The notes: generated from the letters alone by a model not told the origin. 64,000 nucleotides of DNA from Neckera pumila (GCA_963969595.1 OZ018415.1:7192001-7256000); one strand, 5' to 3'; positions 23,935-35,748 are shown, numbered from the stretch's first letter. Translations and numbers: made by a program.

Positions 23935-24188
23935 TTAGACTCTACGTATGCCAAGACAAAATGAAGCACATGCCTAACTAAGTACTACTGGACAAGATAA
24001 ACTTTCAATGGAAATAATCATATTATTATATAGGAAAGATTTTTTCTTATATAGTACATCAATGGGTGTGTCTTTATAAGTCTTATTGGTATATAAAAAG
24101 TCATGACCCTTTTATATAGCGTTTGACATTTTGTATCAATAGACACCATCTATACTATATAGCATAAATGATGTACTACATTTCTACA
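23935..24188 (-). repeat. Copia 5' LTR (right copy)
   Basis: Partner of 17964-18225. On the minus strand it begins TGTAGAAATGTAG and includes a TATA-like TATATAAAAGG. The internal edge adjoins the iMet-like primer-binding remnant at about 23915-23932. Confidence 0.85.
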
Positions 24189-24193
24189 ATAGT

Positions 24194-26545
24194 GAAGCAA
24201 TCTGGTGCTATTAGAGAGAGCATTTGTTACTCAATTTTAGATTTGACAATCAGTGACAATAGAGTGCAATGCAAATAGCATATGGTTTTGTTCCAAGTTT
24301 GGAACCCTAATTGGTTCATTAATCACGTGGTCGTGAATAATTGTGTTTAAAATTGTAGTGCAAGCTTTACAAATGTAAATTATGTATATGCATTGTGTTT
24401 CAGATGTCTGGTCTTCAGATGTAGTGATTTATTTGCATCATTTGGACAAACAAAGTTGGGTTTTCATACTTGTGAGTTGTGATGCATGACTATTTGTTGT
24501 GTTGCAACTCTGAGTTTATTGTTTCATTTCATAGAAAGTAGCATGATTTGTATTAAGTCTCCTTCTATGAATGATTTGAAATTGAATTTGTGCACTTATC
24601 CTTTTTTAGTCAATTCCAGTTCACTGAGTTCATTGAGAGTTCGATCACTGTATACAATTTTGAGTTGTTTTTCAATCAGTAAGAACTAGAGCACAACCAT
24701 AGGGCTAATTACACACATGAAAGTATGTAGTTCATAACCATAGGTTTGGATCTGTAGCCTTAGAATTGATTGCACGACTATAGGGATCATTTTTGCGGTT
24801 ATGGAATATTTGCATTGTATGGTTTTAGATGATGTTTGGCATGGTTTTAGAATTAATGTTTGAGCATAAATAAATATTGGCCTCATGTTTGTTGCATGTA
24901 GGTTCTAACTGTGTGTATGTCTTGGAAAAAATTTAACCTAATTACAAGGAAAAAAAAGAAAAAAAAAGAAAAAATAGATCTTGATATAAATTCCCAACCT
25001 CATTCTTCATGCATACTGACAATTTGACATAGAAGATTGATTTGTAGGCATTTTTGCATTAAGTGCACAATATGCAAAATTGACTAGATTAATTTGACCA
25101 TAATATAATTAAAAGAGGTAATTAAAGAATTAAGTGCATTATTTGAAAAGTACTATCTTGGCATTTGGATTAGGTGATAGAGCATACATTGCGTGACAAT
25201 TTGACCAAATCTGAATTATTGTCCACAATATTTGACTACTCTATAGAATACAAGGCAAGATTGGGACAGCATTCATCCTGTCAATAGTATCGGTAATGGA
25301 CTGAGAACCAAATTATTATCTCTAGAAATAAGAATGTTAGTGTACTATAAAGCCTAAAACTAGGTACATTTGAATCTAGTATATAATTTTATTTGAAAAG
25401 TGACATTAATCACATCGACTACTTACACCTTTTTCTATAAAAGAACCCCTATACTAGTAATCTTGGGTTTTGTAAAATTTAGCAAAACCTAGATTATATG
25501 TATCTATTGGAAATTATAGGGAAATTGCCCTAAGAGAGTAAATCATAACATGTGGAGATGATGATAACTCTAATAGAAAAATCAAGTCTTGGTTAACAAA
25601 TCCAACTGTTTATAATGTAGAATCCAATTTTCAAATCTTTTGAACTTGAAATTTGGCACACATGTTATCAACATAGAGTGAATCTCTTCAAAAAAACTTA
25701 TCACAAAAAAAAATTTGAATCCTTAGGAGGCTGTCAAAGTTGGTAGCAATGAGATTCTTTTCACAGCTACACATGTTGGTAGATTTTGAATATCTTTTTT
25801 TTGGTGAATTTTTTGGCCTTGAGATTTGATTCACGTGTTATTAACATAGAGATGATTTTGTGACAAAAATTTCATGGTAAAATACCAATTTTTTTACTCT
25901 CGAGAGGCTGTTAAAGTTGGTAGGACTGAAATTTCTTTCACTGCGAATTCAAAAATGTCATTTTGATTGGTACCCACTGTACATAGGATTTTAATAGTGT
26001 CACCCTTCAAAATGCAAATGTTCAAAGTACAAGTGGTCTATAATACTTTATGTAAGTTACAAATCAATTTTTCAAACATTATAGTTTTTAAAATTCTAAT
26101 TTCAAAACACTAATTTATCGGTCAAATTTGACAAAAGTCATATCCACAAGTAATCTTTAAATTTATAATACTATCAAAAAATAGTCTAACAAATTACCAT
26201 TTGCTTAGGAACATTAAGAAAGTTCAATTAGGAAGCCTTATGAGAAAAAACTGCTCAAAGGTTCTTGTTTCCTTACAAATTGCTTTTTTTGACAACTCAA
26301 ATAGTCTTGGATTTGGAATAAGAGCATCTATTTTCAATCCGCCTTTTTTGGAAGCATGGCAATGACAAGTCCCACGTAGGTTCCAAAAACAAAACAGAAA
26401 TCTACTCCATTGCTAATAACATCTTCCACGTCACGTTCATTGGCATAACCGTCTTCCTAACTCTTGCACAACAAAAATTGGTCCCTTATTATACCCTCCA
26501 AGCTCCTATGCATTACTTGTTCAATGGAATTTGTCATAGCTTCAT
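24194..26545. other. AT-rich intergenic stretch without recognisable gene
   Basis: No exon-like coding is visible. Apart from a diverged tandem duplication (25641-25960) I see A-rich low complexity near 24950-24975 and no clear element ends. Confidence 0.5.
25641..25960 (+). repeat. Diverged tandem duplication, period about 177 bp
   Basis: Blocks recur in order: GAACTTGAAATTTGGC against GGCCTTGAGATTTGAT; TTATCAACATAGAG against TTATTAACATAGAG; GAGGCTGTCAAAGTTGGTAG (25727) against GAGGCTGTTAAAGTTGGTAG (25904). The two units have diverged substantially. Confidence 0.7.
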
Positions 26546-27454
26546 TTAATCCCTATAGGCCCAAGGCCTTTTTTCTGCCAAAAAACACCCAGTACTACCA
26601 TTTTTATAGCAAAGAGTTAAAAAATTGAAAAATGTTTTTCTTGCATATCTAACTATAGGATCTTACACCTAACTAGTATGAGAATGTGTGTGAATTTTTG
26701 ACCACACAAATTGCAAGATATCTGTATTTAAAGTGAAAAAACAAGTTTTTCAACACATTGGAAGACTAAATTTTATGTCTTTGAACATTTTTAACTTAAA
26801 TTTTTTGCACTATAGAGTTTTGAGCTTTACATATTTATAGTGGAGAATTGTATTGAGAGTCTAGAGAAGAAAAAAAAAAATTTAAAAATTAATTTTCATT
26901 CTTAAGAAAATTGTTAAGTAGAAGTAAATATGAGATAGAAGGAAAATCTAAAATATTAATATCTTTTAGATGGAATTAAAATGCACTAATTCCAATATTG
27001 AGATTGTTCTAGCAAGCAAACTTAACCATCAGGAACTTTTATTTTTGAAAAATTGCAAAAATTGCATTCCGAAATGAATCCTATAAGGGTTTTTTTCAAG
27101 AAGATGCTCTAATTGCCCAAAAAACAGGATTGTCCATAGCTTTCTCATAAAAAATCCAAATGAAATGAATCAAAGCTTTCCAAATAGACAAAAATACAAT
27201 CTATAAGAAGAAAAAAATTTAAAATTTAAATTTTCACAAAAAAATTTACTGCCCACTCTTCCTTGTTTTGAGCTTATTTGGGCATAACTTTTGTTCCCGG
27301 GCACTGATTGAAAAAAATATATATTCCCACAAAACTTAGCAATTTTTCTATCTTTAAAAAAAGTTTCAAAAAGTCACGAAAAATATTCAACCCGTAGGTA
27401 CTTGCCCGAAATTCCACTTGTCCTCCAATGGGCCAATGGGCCTTCAAGGGTTAA
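26546..27454 (+). repeat. TTAA-bounded dispersed element B2
   Basis: The left end is TTAATCCCTATAGGCCCA (26546) and the right end TGGGCCTTCAAGGGTTAA (to 27454), imperfect inverted termini. The body shares ACTATAGGATCTTACACCTA, ACAAATTGCAAGATAT, GATTGTCCATAGCTTTC and GAATCAAAGCTTTCC with B1, B3 and B5. Non-coding. Confidence 0.65.
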
Positions 27455-27693
27455 CAATTGTTGCAGTTGAAGAGGCCACTACTCCATTGTCGCCACCACA
27501 TCACTCAATAGTCTCCCATTGTTGCCATTTGTGTCAACTGGTTTTATTAGGGTTTGTAGTATTTTGACAAGGTTGAGGCGCCTAGGCCAAGGTCTCAGTT
27601 AGGATGCTAAACCTATACCATAAATGGTGGGTCTGCAGGATGAAACTCAAAGTGATTGTGATTGTAAAAAAAAGCCCCTCAATTTATTCCATG

Positions 27694-28550
27694 TTAACCC
27701 CTAAAGTACCAAAGTCCCCTTGGGGACACTTGGGATTTCGGGTAGGCTCGTGCGACCTGAAATTTTGAAACTTTTTTTGAAGATAAGAAATTACATTAGC
27801 TTTCTAAAAATGTATATTTTTTTTCAGTCGGTGCCCTGGTGTAAAAGTTATGCCATTCAAAGTCAAAAAAGTAGTTTGTTGAGCAAAAAAAAAACTTCAA
27901 AAAATTGAATTTAAAAATAAATAAAAAATTCTCAAAGATCATGCTTTTGTCTACATTTGAAGCTTTGATTCATTCTATTTGGACGCAGAATGAGAAAGTT
28001 ACGGACAATCTTGTTTTGGGGGCAATCTAAGCATCTTAAAAAAACAAACTTGTAGAATTCATTTTTTGAATGCAATTTTTCAAAAAAATTCAAATTTATT
28101 TTTTGACAAAGGTAAGTTTGTTTGCAAGAACAATCCCAACGTTGGGATTATGGTATTTTAATTCCACCTAAGAGCTATTAACGATTTAGTATTTTGTTCA
28201 GTTTTGGACCTACTTCTACTTAACAATTTTTTTATATGTGAAAATCAGGGTTCGACATTTTGAAATTTTTTCCCCCAACTCTCAACTCAAATTTTCAACA
28301 TAAAAAAATTTAACTTTGTGGTGTGTAGTGCAAAAAAATCCACAAATGGCCGTCAAAGTCATCTAAAATTGCAAGCCACAGTTCAAAAAATCTTCTTTTT
28401 CCAACTTCAAATGCTAATATCCAATTCATATGGTCAAACTTCATGAGATTTTTACCACATGATCTAAGACAAGTGAAGTACAATATCCTACGATTAGATT
28501 TTTTTTTTAAATTATTTTGGTTTAGGGTATAACATTGTATACTGACTCCA
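27694..28550 (-). repeat. TTAA-bounded dispersed element B3, inverted relative to B2
   Basis: It begins TTAACCCCTAAAGTACCAAA. On the minus strand it aligns with most of B2, including GAATCAAAGCTTCAAAT, TAACTTTCTCATTCTGC and AATCCCAACGTTGGGATTGT. With B2 it forms a diverged inverted pair about 240 bp apart. The right end (near GGTTTAGGGTATAA) is decayed. Confidence 0.6.
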
Positions 28551-28839
28551 GAGGTTCCCCTGCCTGAAGGTATAATTTCACAAAGATACCTTCTTTCGCT
28601 GTGACTTTGGCTAAATTCAGAGTTCAAGATTGGTTCTTGTCTCATGTTCTACAATGTTGTCAGGCACATTCCCAATTGGAGCGCTACAGCAATCCCTAAA
28701 ATGGAGGGAGCAAAAGGAGACCTTGCAGCACTAGTTAATAGTGTTATGGGAGTGATTGCAACAGAAATGGCAGTTTTCAAGGGGTTTGGAACCAAAAAAT
28801 GCCTTGGTATTTTAGAGGTTAAATCTATGTTCTTCACCT

Positions 28840-28960
28840 CTCCTAGCTATTTTCGGGCCTCTGATTGCAAATATGAATTCAAAATTTGATTTTATCATGT
28901 GTGAAAAGTAAAAAGTTCTTGCAATTTCCCTAGGGGTAAAATCACCCTGCATGGTCCATT
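28840..28960 (+). repeat. Dispersed repeat E, partial copy
   Basis: TCTCCTAGCTATTTTCGGGC, CTCTGATTGCAAATATGAAT and GATTTTATCATG match repeats at 40245-40590 (minus), 46965-47300 (plus) and 36640-36770. The short open frame here (28644-28889) is not supported as a gene. Confidence 0.55.
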
Positions 28961-29342
28961 TTGTGGGACAGTTTTAGCGTCATGTGGTCTCGAGCTGCAA
29001 TAAAAAAATCCGTATGTGCCCAGTTAACTTAGGTGGCCAGGACTTAGGATGGATGCTCTTAGGCTGTTCAACTATATTATTTGGAATCCAATTTCCAGTC
29101 TCAAAATCCTTAAATCCAGGGATTGTCAAGTAATAGAATCCTCACTTGAAGACAATGATCATGCAATGGTTGCACAATGTGAGCACTTAAATCCAGGGAT
29201 TGGAAGCTTTTCAAAGATTTTTTGTGAATGTTGTGGCATGGAACTTTTCCACAGTATCAGTCCAACTTGACACTGGCCAGTGGATTTTAATCCAGTGTTT
29301 ATCTGTAGAGTAAGTTAACACTATCCTCAAATGCAGATAAGC

Positions 29343-30081
29343 TTAACCCCTAAATGACGGACCTATAACCACTGATTTCAGGCCTTAGTGTCTATCACTC
29401 AATTTGCTGCCATTTTGCAACTAGATATGTATGAAAATTTTTATATTTATTTTTCAGAGATGAAATTACATGTCTTCTTTACTTCACAGAAAATTTAGAC
29501 ATTTTTGTGGAAAATGGATTTTTTTGAGAATTTTTGAAGAAAAAGTGAAGAAAAATCACGTCAAATAGAAAATTATTTCAAAAAATCTGAAAATTTCACC
29601 ATGTGTATATATTACAATGACAAACATCATGGTGTAAACTCAATTTCCGTATCTAATTAGAAAATAATAGACATTGAAAATACACCCAAAGTTCAAATTG
29701 CTATAAAATATTCAATATTAGGATTTTTTTCAAACTTCAAATTGGAGAAGAAACTAGAGTAGATGACCTTCATTTTGTTAGTTGGGCTCAAACTCAAAAA
29801 ATATATTTTTTTGTGGAGAAATTTCAGATTTAGAGCAAGGAACAACAACTTCCCAAAGTACACTAAAATAGCATATTTTGTGATCCGTTTTTTTTACTAA
29901 CTTCTCATTTATATGAAGATAGACACTTGCATGACTACAAATTCAACTACACACTCTTAGTAATCCACCATGGAATGTCAACAAAAAAGAAACGGATGAA
30001 AAAATGTTTCCAAGCAATGTACAGATGACTGCACAGTCATCCAAAAGCCACAAAGTGGCTGTCCCGGCGTTACAGGGTTAA
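29343..30081 (+). repeat. TTAA-bounded dispersed element A1 (full length, about 739 bp)
   Basis: It starts TTAACCCCTAAATGACGGAC and ends GGCGTTACAGGGTTAA. Internal hallmarks: GCCATTTTGCAACTAGATAT, TTTTTCAGAGATGAAAT, CACCATGTGTATATATTACA, CTAGAGTAGATGACCTTC and TTTTGTTAGTTGGGCTCAAA. It aligns end to end with the inverted copy at 35744-36481, which fixes both boundaries. Non-coding. Confidence 0.75.
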
Positions 30082-30229
30082 TGATGGAGCAGAGGGAGGT
30101 GGATGACTGATGCATGTACCCAACTGAAATGTGAGCATCGATACAAGGGATTTGGAAAATAGTTCAAAAACTAATTTTTTTGAATGTAACTTACGAGCAG
30201 CATGGAAATGGAATGAGTGATGGGCCGGC

Positions 30230-30370
30230 TGTTTTCAACTCAACTCAAGAGGAGAACGTGTTCCCAATTTGTTGCTCAAGTGGCACCCCCAAAACTGCCC
30301 TTTTTAAAAAAATACGGAGTAAAAGAAATGGACAATTCCCATTGATAGAAGGAAAGAGTACATCAAATCA
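30230..30370 (-). repeat. Dispersed repeat E, 3' part
   Basis: ATGGACAATTCCCATTGATA followed by GAAGGAAA matches the reverse of TTTATCAATGGAAATTGTCC at 47265. Upstream similarity is weak. Confidence 0.4.
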
Positions 30371-30451
30371 AGCCCAGCTGAAGATATTTTTTTCAACACA
30401 GTTTATTTTTTATTTCCCCCCCTTGCAACAAAGCTTCTACTTTTTATCAAT

Positions 30452-31473
30452 TTAACCCCTAAATGTTCTTGACTAGGTTTTTCACCAAAACCATTCCAAA
30501 ACTGCCATTTCTAATACAAGTACCAAATTTTAATAAATGTTTTTGACTATGTTTTCACCAAAACCATTCCAAAACTGCCATTTTTAATACAAGTACCAAA
30601 TTTTAGAAAAGAAACATTTTTGAACACATATAACCATAAGATCTTGTAGTACACTAGTTAAAGAAGATGTAGAAAAAATTTCAGAATTTTCCGTCACGTG
30701 GATTGCAAGATATTAACAATTGAATTGAAAAAAAATCCTTTTTTTGTCCCTGCGTAAATCCAGGCAGCTGCACTTCACAAGGTCACATTTGTAAGAAAAA
30801 ATGTCCAAAATGGTGGTTATCCTTTAGATTCATTCTTCAAGGCAAGTTGGCTACATGTTTGAAAAATTTTAGATCATTTGGAAAGGTACAACATTTAGGA
30901 AAAAAATAGTAAGCAGGAAGAGGTAGAAAATGACTCAAATACTCAATTGTCAAGAATTTTGTTATGGAATTGAAAAATGCCAATCCCAACGGTTGTAATG
31001 TTGTGTGATAAACAATCTACACCCACTATTTTTACTTTCTTTTTTTAAATATTGAAAATTGAGTTAGATAAAGGACTTCAAAGTTTATTTTTAGAGTAGA
31101 GATTCCTTAACTACCTTTAAACTAAAACACCTCATAACTTTTGACTCATTAATCCAAATGGAATGAGTCAAAGCTTTCTAAGTATATATAAAGCTATAAA
31201 ACCAATTTCCAATTTTTATTTTTCAAAAAAATGATTTTTAAAGAATTTTTTTGAGTTGCCCGGGCTGCTCGCCAAGGACTAAAAATTACATATCATGCGA
31301 TAACTTCTTACCCATGTAGTCAAAAGCTATGAAAATTGTTGGGCCTTGAAGCTACTCCTCTGGCACATCTTGTGTGAAAATTTCAAAGAAAAAGAATAAA
31401 ACTTCCATTCGTAGTGAGCTGCTCAAAATTGCTATGTTGCCAAAAAGTGGTGTTTGATCCTTTAGGGGTTTAA
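30452..31473 (+). repeat. TTAA-bounded dispersed element B4 with an internal 74-bp tandem duplication
   Basis: It starts TTAACCCCTAAATG (30452) and ends CCTTTAGGGGTTTAA (31459-31473). The first part is duplicated: TTCACCAAAACCATTCCAAA followed by ACTGCCATTT occurs at about 30480 and again at about 30554. The remainder follows B1 closely (CACGTGGATTGCAAGATATT, ACAAGTACCAAATTTT, AAGTTGGCTACATG). Confidence 0.75.
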
Positions 31474-31708
31474 AAAAGAAAAAACCACCACTTTTGGCTA
31501 CCGTGCCTAGTTAGTACCCCGTAATAATTTTAAGCCAGCAAAAGGTGGTAAAAAGAGGTTCATAGTAGATTGGTTTCATTGATTTTCTTATTAGCAATTG
31601 AAACAAGGTTCAATGCACCAAATAATGTGACATTTGGATATTGGATGCAAAAGTTTGGGATGAACCCACCTTTATGATTGAATTTCATCTAGAATTTTGG
31701 ACTTAAGG

Positions 31709-32109
31709 TAGGATGCTCTAAAAGCGACCATTTAAAGGTTGGTCTACCTTTTTTGTAGGTTTGCATGAATATAAATTTTTTTCACTCATTTTCAAAGAAA
31801 GAAAAATGGATGAAGAACATAACACAAGTGGTTTCATATTTTTGGAAGCATTTTAGAATTAGTTATGAATTTCCTAAGATTTCTATTGTAGATACCTATT
31901 TATGAACCTAGGTTTTCCCAAAAGCGTCCACTTACAACTTCTAAAGTCATTTGAGGAAATCAAGGCCAATGACTAGCTCTTGCAATAAAGAATATTTTTT
32001 TCTGGATTCAATCAATGACTAAGTAGTCCCTTTAAAGACCAACTCATATCTAGTCAATGCCATTTTATAGGATCGATTTGAAGAAGCCAGTTGCTTTTAG
32101 AGCATCCTA
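31709..32109. mobile_element. MITE-like element with 17-bp terminal inverted repeats
   Basis: The left end is TAGGATGCTCTAAAAGC (31709-31725) and the right end GCTTTTAGAGCATCCTA (32093-32109), a perfect 17-bp inverted repeat about 400 bp apart. The inner sequence is non-coding. Confidence 0.75.
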
Positions 32110-33470
32110 CATTAGTTCCAGTTTTTTTTTCTCAAGGGAAAATGCAAGGACTTAGTATTTACTATAGATGATGAAATTTGGAAAGTTTGAGATTCATGTA
32201 GGGAATTAGGGATCCAGTTAATTAGCTAGAAGAGACAATTGTGAGATATGTACAATAAAAGCCAACTATAAAATAGAGGGCAAATTTTTGCATTTATTCT
32301 ACAAGATGAAATATGAAGTTCTTGTATCATGAGTCCACAAAGACTAGGTGAGTTGTAGCCCTAGTCAAACTTATTGATTCTAGACTCAAAAAGAGGAGGA
32401 TTTATATTGATATAAATCTACATAGATACTAAATACTCTCATTAGGTTGCCTTTCTCACTAAATTGCCATAACAAATATAGAGGTATATAATGAAAAATT
32501 AGATTTCAAAATCTTACAACTTGGGTATGATAGAAATTCAAAAGCATTTTATTCATCATTTATTGATTATATAAATTAGTATGAAATGTCGAGGAGATTG
32601 TATTGGGCAATCTAATTAGTTTATTTGAAGTAGAAAGAATATGAAGAAGTTTTGTATAGGAATTTCTTCAAAAAGTGAATAGGGATATAGCTTCTCATAG
32701 CATATGTAAAAACAATAGTGAATGCCAATTTATTTTGGCGCAACTTAAGCGTTTGTACAATTTGGGCCCTATATGAAGTTCTAAAGGTCCAAGACAAGTT
32801 GCACAAAGATGTGCCTCTATTAGAAGGTAGACTCAATTAGTTCATTAATTCAGTTATTTAGATTTTCAAGTTTTGTAAATAATGGTAGTTAACTCCTAAG
32901 GACTTGGGATACACAAAATTGTGTTGCCAAAACCATCTAGTGACCTTGTGGTCCTTTAAGATTTAAGAATGAGACTTGATTGAGTATATAATGAAAGATC
33001 AATGTTTTAGTCAATAGTAGTTGATTGCTTTCTAGTTTACGTTTATATAGTAATATGTTCATGAAAATATAGAATACTTATGGGCAGTGTTATTAGTGTT
33101 ATTCAAGTATAGTTAATGGCATGTTTTGGTAAAGAGAGGGTTTTATGCAAGGTTTTAATGGATGTTATATATGTGCTTCTCCTAGCACATGTGGTGGGAA
33201 CAATTAGCGGTTTTGTATTTGAGCCTTTGCTATTAATGTTTTGTATTAGTGTTATATTAGTGTTGTATTATTGCTATAGACAGAGTGTAATGAATAGTCT
33301 TTGCTAGTGAGTAAAATTCATGAGTTGTAATTCATAATCTTTGCTGGAATGGAGTCGTGGAAGTTGTTGGTAGATCTATGATATTCTTTTATAGAGAGTA
33401 CATCAACGCACAATTTTGCATCACAATCATAGCCTATAATGGATGGACGTTCATTAGTATTATACAGCAC
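32110..33470. other. Intergenic stretch without recognisable features
   Basis: AT-rich DNA with only short open frames (such as 32621-32836 minus and 33116-33307 plus) that show no domain, no splice context and no coding-like composition. Confidence 0.5.
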
Positions 33471-33474
33471 CATT

Positions 33475-33712
33475 ATGGCAAGAGCCATGATGGTACTGTG
33501 TGATCATGCGACTTGTCTTCAAAAGTTATTACATTCATTAGTCTAAAACATCTAATGTTTGAATTCAACATAAGTAGTTTTTGAATCAGATGGACATGAA
33601 TATGGTAAGAGCTATGATGGTATAGTGTGATCAAGTGATTTGTCTCCAAAATTTATTGCATTCATAAGTTCAAAACATCCAATGTTTGAATTTAATACTA
33701 ATGGTTTTTGAA
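33475..33712 (+). repeat. Tandem duplication, period about 126 bp
   Basis: ATGGCAAGAGCCATGATGGT (about 33475) recurs as ATGGTAAGAGCTATGATGGT (about 33602), followed in both by a GTGTGATCA...TTGTCT block, AAAACAT and AATGTTTGAATT. Two units, roughly 80-85% alike by eye. Confidence 0.75.
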
Positions 33713-33780
33713 TTTCTCACACTTGCTTTATCGTATTGTTTTCATCAATAAAGTTTAAATCTGTGGTTTTGTAGACCATG

Positions 33781-33784
<4 letters not shown>

Positions 33785-33829
<45 letters not shown>
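33785..33829 (+). repeat. (TA)n microsatellite
   Basis: Uninterrupted TA dinucleotides for about 45 bp, then GTATATG. Confidence 0.95.
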
Positions 33830-33835
<6 letters not shown>

Positions 33836-34068
33836 GTAACTATTGGTTTAATTAGGGTTCAAATTGGACATTGCTACTTATTGCCTTTGAAGCAAATAAG
33901 AGTATATAAAATAATATATCTCCAATGACTTATGCGGATGTTTGAATAAGTCTTTAGTTGAAATGCAAGCAAGTGATACATTGAACTAAATTTGGATAAT
34001 ATTTACAAACATATCAAGTGCAGGTATTAGACAAACAATGTATACATTGACAATATCCTACCTCCCAT

Positions 34069-34700
34069 TCAACCCCAAAAGTCTCAAGGCCATTTTTTTT
34101 TGTCAAAAACAACTCAAAACTATCAATTTTGCTGCGTTCATCCAAGAAAACAAAACAAAACAAAACAATTTAGAATCTAACAAAATAATTTAGAGATATC
34201 AATTCCATTTAAAAGATATTAACGATAATTCCGATGGTGATACTATTTAGCAAGCACACTTAACCTTGCAAAATAATTTTTTTTGAAAATTGTGAAAGTT
34301 GCATTTAGAAATGAATCCTATAATTTATTTTTCAAGAAAATGCTTTGATAGTCCAAAAAATAAGATTGTCCATAACTTTCACATAACAAATCCAAATGGA
34401 ATGAATAAAAGCTTCCCATCAAGATAAAATTACAATCTACAAGAAACTAATTTTTTAATTTTTTTTTAATTTTTTTTGTAAAGGGAGGTTTTTGCCCCTC
34501 CAAAAAAGGACCTTTCGTGCCAAAAAAATTTCTTGCAAGAATTGATTGAAATAAAAATTATATTCCTAGAAAGCTAATGACTTTTTGACTATTTGAATCT
34601 TTACAAAAAGTTTCAAAAAACCATAATGAATACTGAGACCGTAGGATCTTGCCAAAATCCATTTTGTCCCCCAAGGGGACAATGGAACTTTAGGGATTAA
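34069..34700 (+). repeat. TTAA-bounded dispersed element B5 (truncated)
   Basis: The left end is TTCAACCCCAAAAGTCTCAA (decayed TTAACCCC) and the right end ACTTTAGGGATTAA (34687-34700). The body matches B2 (AGCAAGCACACTTAACC, ATGAATCCTATAA, GATTGTCCATAACTTTC) but lacks an inner segment. Near the right end CAAGGGGACAATGGAACTTT matches the left end of B3 inverted. Confidence 0.65.
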
Positions 34701-34760
34701 TTTACCTTCAATTTGATCTTTGTAAGTATGTTAAAACATTTTAGTTCATTAGTTAATAGT

Positions 34761-34984
34761 ATCTCATAGCATTGTCACATAAGTATTTGTATACAACAAA
34801 TTAGTAGTAAAGTACAACCTTCATAAAGCATATTTTTCAATTTGTAAATGTTTGAATGTTTGATTGCAATATCCATCTGAAATTTGTGTTGTCCAATTTA
34901 TCGATATTAAAATTTCAAATAACTTTTCATTTTATGTTTTTAATAAGTAAATGTCTAAATATTTATGTGACAATGCTATGAGAT
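34761..34984. mobile_element. Small MITE with about 28-bp terminal inverted repeats
   Basis: The left end is ATCTCATAGCATTGTCACAT (34761) then AAGTATTTG; the right end is CAAATATTT-like then ATGTGACAATGCTATGAGAT (to 34984). Length 224 bp, AT-rich inside, non-coding. Confidence 0.8.
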
Positions 34985-35006
34985 TTTGGAAGTTTTTTTG
35001 TGTTTT

Positions 35007-35387
35007 CATTAGAGAAAAAAGCAGCCCTCTAGAGGGCTGCTTCAGATTAGTTTGCCAAGCTATTTTAAACTTGGCCTGTCAATCTTGAAAAGGCCTCCGG
35101 TGAGCAGTTTACTTGGCTAAGTGCTTGCCAAAACAGTTCGTTTTTGTTTTTTGTTTTAAATTTTTTTCAATACTTTAAAAAAAAATTTTTTTTTTTTTGG
35201 TTTGTTTGTTTTATGTTTTATGTTTTTTATTTTTTTAAATTAATTTTTTACTTGCAAAATTGGGTACTCGCAAAATTGGGTTCCTACGCCACTATCACTG
35301 CAGTTTCTATTGTGCGGAAATAGGGGAAAAAAGCATTTTTTAGCCCCATAAAACAAAATTTCAGGGTCCATTCGGAAAAACTCTAAT
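35007..35387. mobile_element. MITE family D, copy 1
   Basis: It begins CATTAGAGAAAAAAGCAGCC, carries an inner palindrome GCAGCCCTCTAGAGGGCTGC at its left end, and ends near GGAAAAACTCTAAT. The inner text (CTTGGCCTGTCAATCTTG, TTGTGCGGAAATAGGGG, AAAATTTCAGGGTCC) matches the inverted copy at 61656-62012. It sits against, or inside, dispersed element A2. Confidence 0.7.
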
Positions 35388-35748
35388 ATTGAATATTTTA
35401 TTGAAATTTGAACTTTAGGAATATTTTCAATGTCTATTATTTTTCAATTATAGAATGATACGGAAATCGGTTTTATACCATGATGTTTGTCATTGTAATA
35501 TATACACATGGTGAAATTTTCAGATTTTTTGAAATAATTTTCTATATGATGTGATTTTCTTCACTTTATTTTCAAAAATTCTCAAAAATCTAGAAAACTT
35601 GTAAAATACAGAAGACATGTAATTCCATTTCTCAAAAATAAATACAAAATCTTTCATATATATCTAATTGCAAAATGGTAGCAAATTGAGTGACGGGAAG
35701 CGAGGTTTGAAATCAATAGTCATGGGTCCATCATTTAGAGGTTAATCC
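35388..35748 (-). repeat. TTAA-bounded dispersed element A2 (partial, inverted)
   Basis: Read on the minus strand it starts TTAACCTCTAAATGATGGAC (ending at 35748 on the plus strand) and follows A1 (TTTGCTACCATTTTGCAATT, CATGTGTATATATTACAATG) to TAATATTG, where the family D element cuts it off. Its outer TTAA is shared with the end of A3. Confidence 0.7.

Larger units (their letters stand above)
17955..24193 (-). mobile_element. Old Ty1/Copia LTR retrotransposon, minus strand, with both LTRs
   Basis: Two direct repeats of about 260 bp (17964-18225 and 23935-24188) flank remnants in the correct Copia order on the minus strand: gag, CCHC knuckle, protease, integrase, reverse transcriptase, RNase H. 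Read on the minus strand, the LTRs start TGTAGAAA. A purine tract (AGGGGGAG) directly precedes the 3' LTR, and next to the 5' LTR TTGATAGAAAAGC resembles the iMet-type site TTGGTATCAGAGC. ATAGT at 17950-17954 and 24189-24193 may be the target duplication, but the left LTR edge is uncertain by about 10 bp. The coding frames are all broken. A nested insertion occupies 21122-22461. Confidence 0.85.

Noticed and set aside
17950..24193. A fully certain 5-bp target duplication for the Copia element
   Set aside because: ATAGT is present on both sides, but on the left it lies about 9 bp outside the clearly matching LTR edge, so it is only a candidate.
28644..28889. 81-residue plus-strand frame as a gene
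   Set aside because: It overlaps dispersed repeat E, has no domain, and its second half recurs as non-coding repeat elsewhere.
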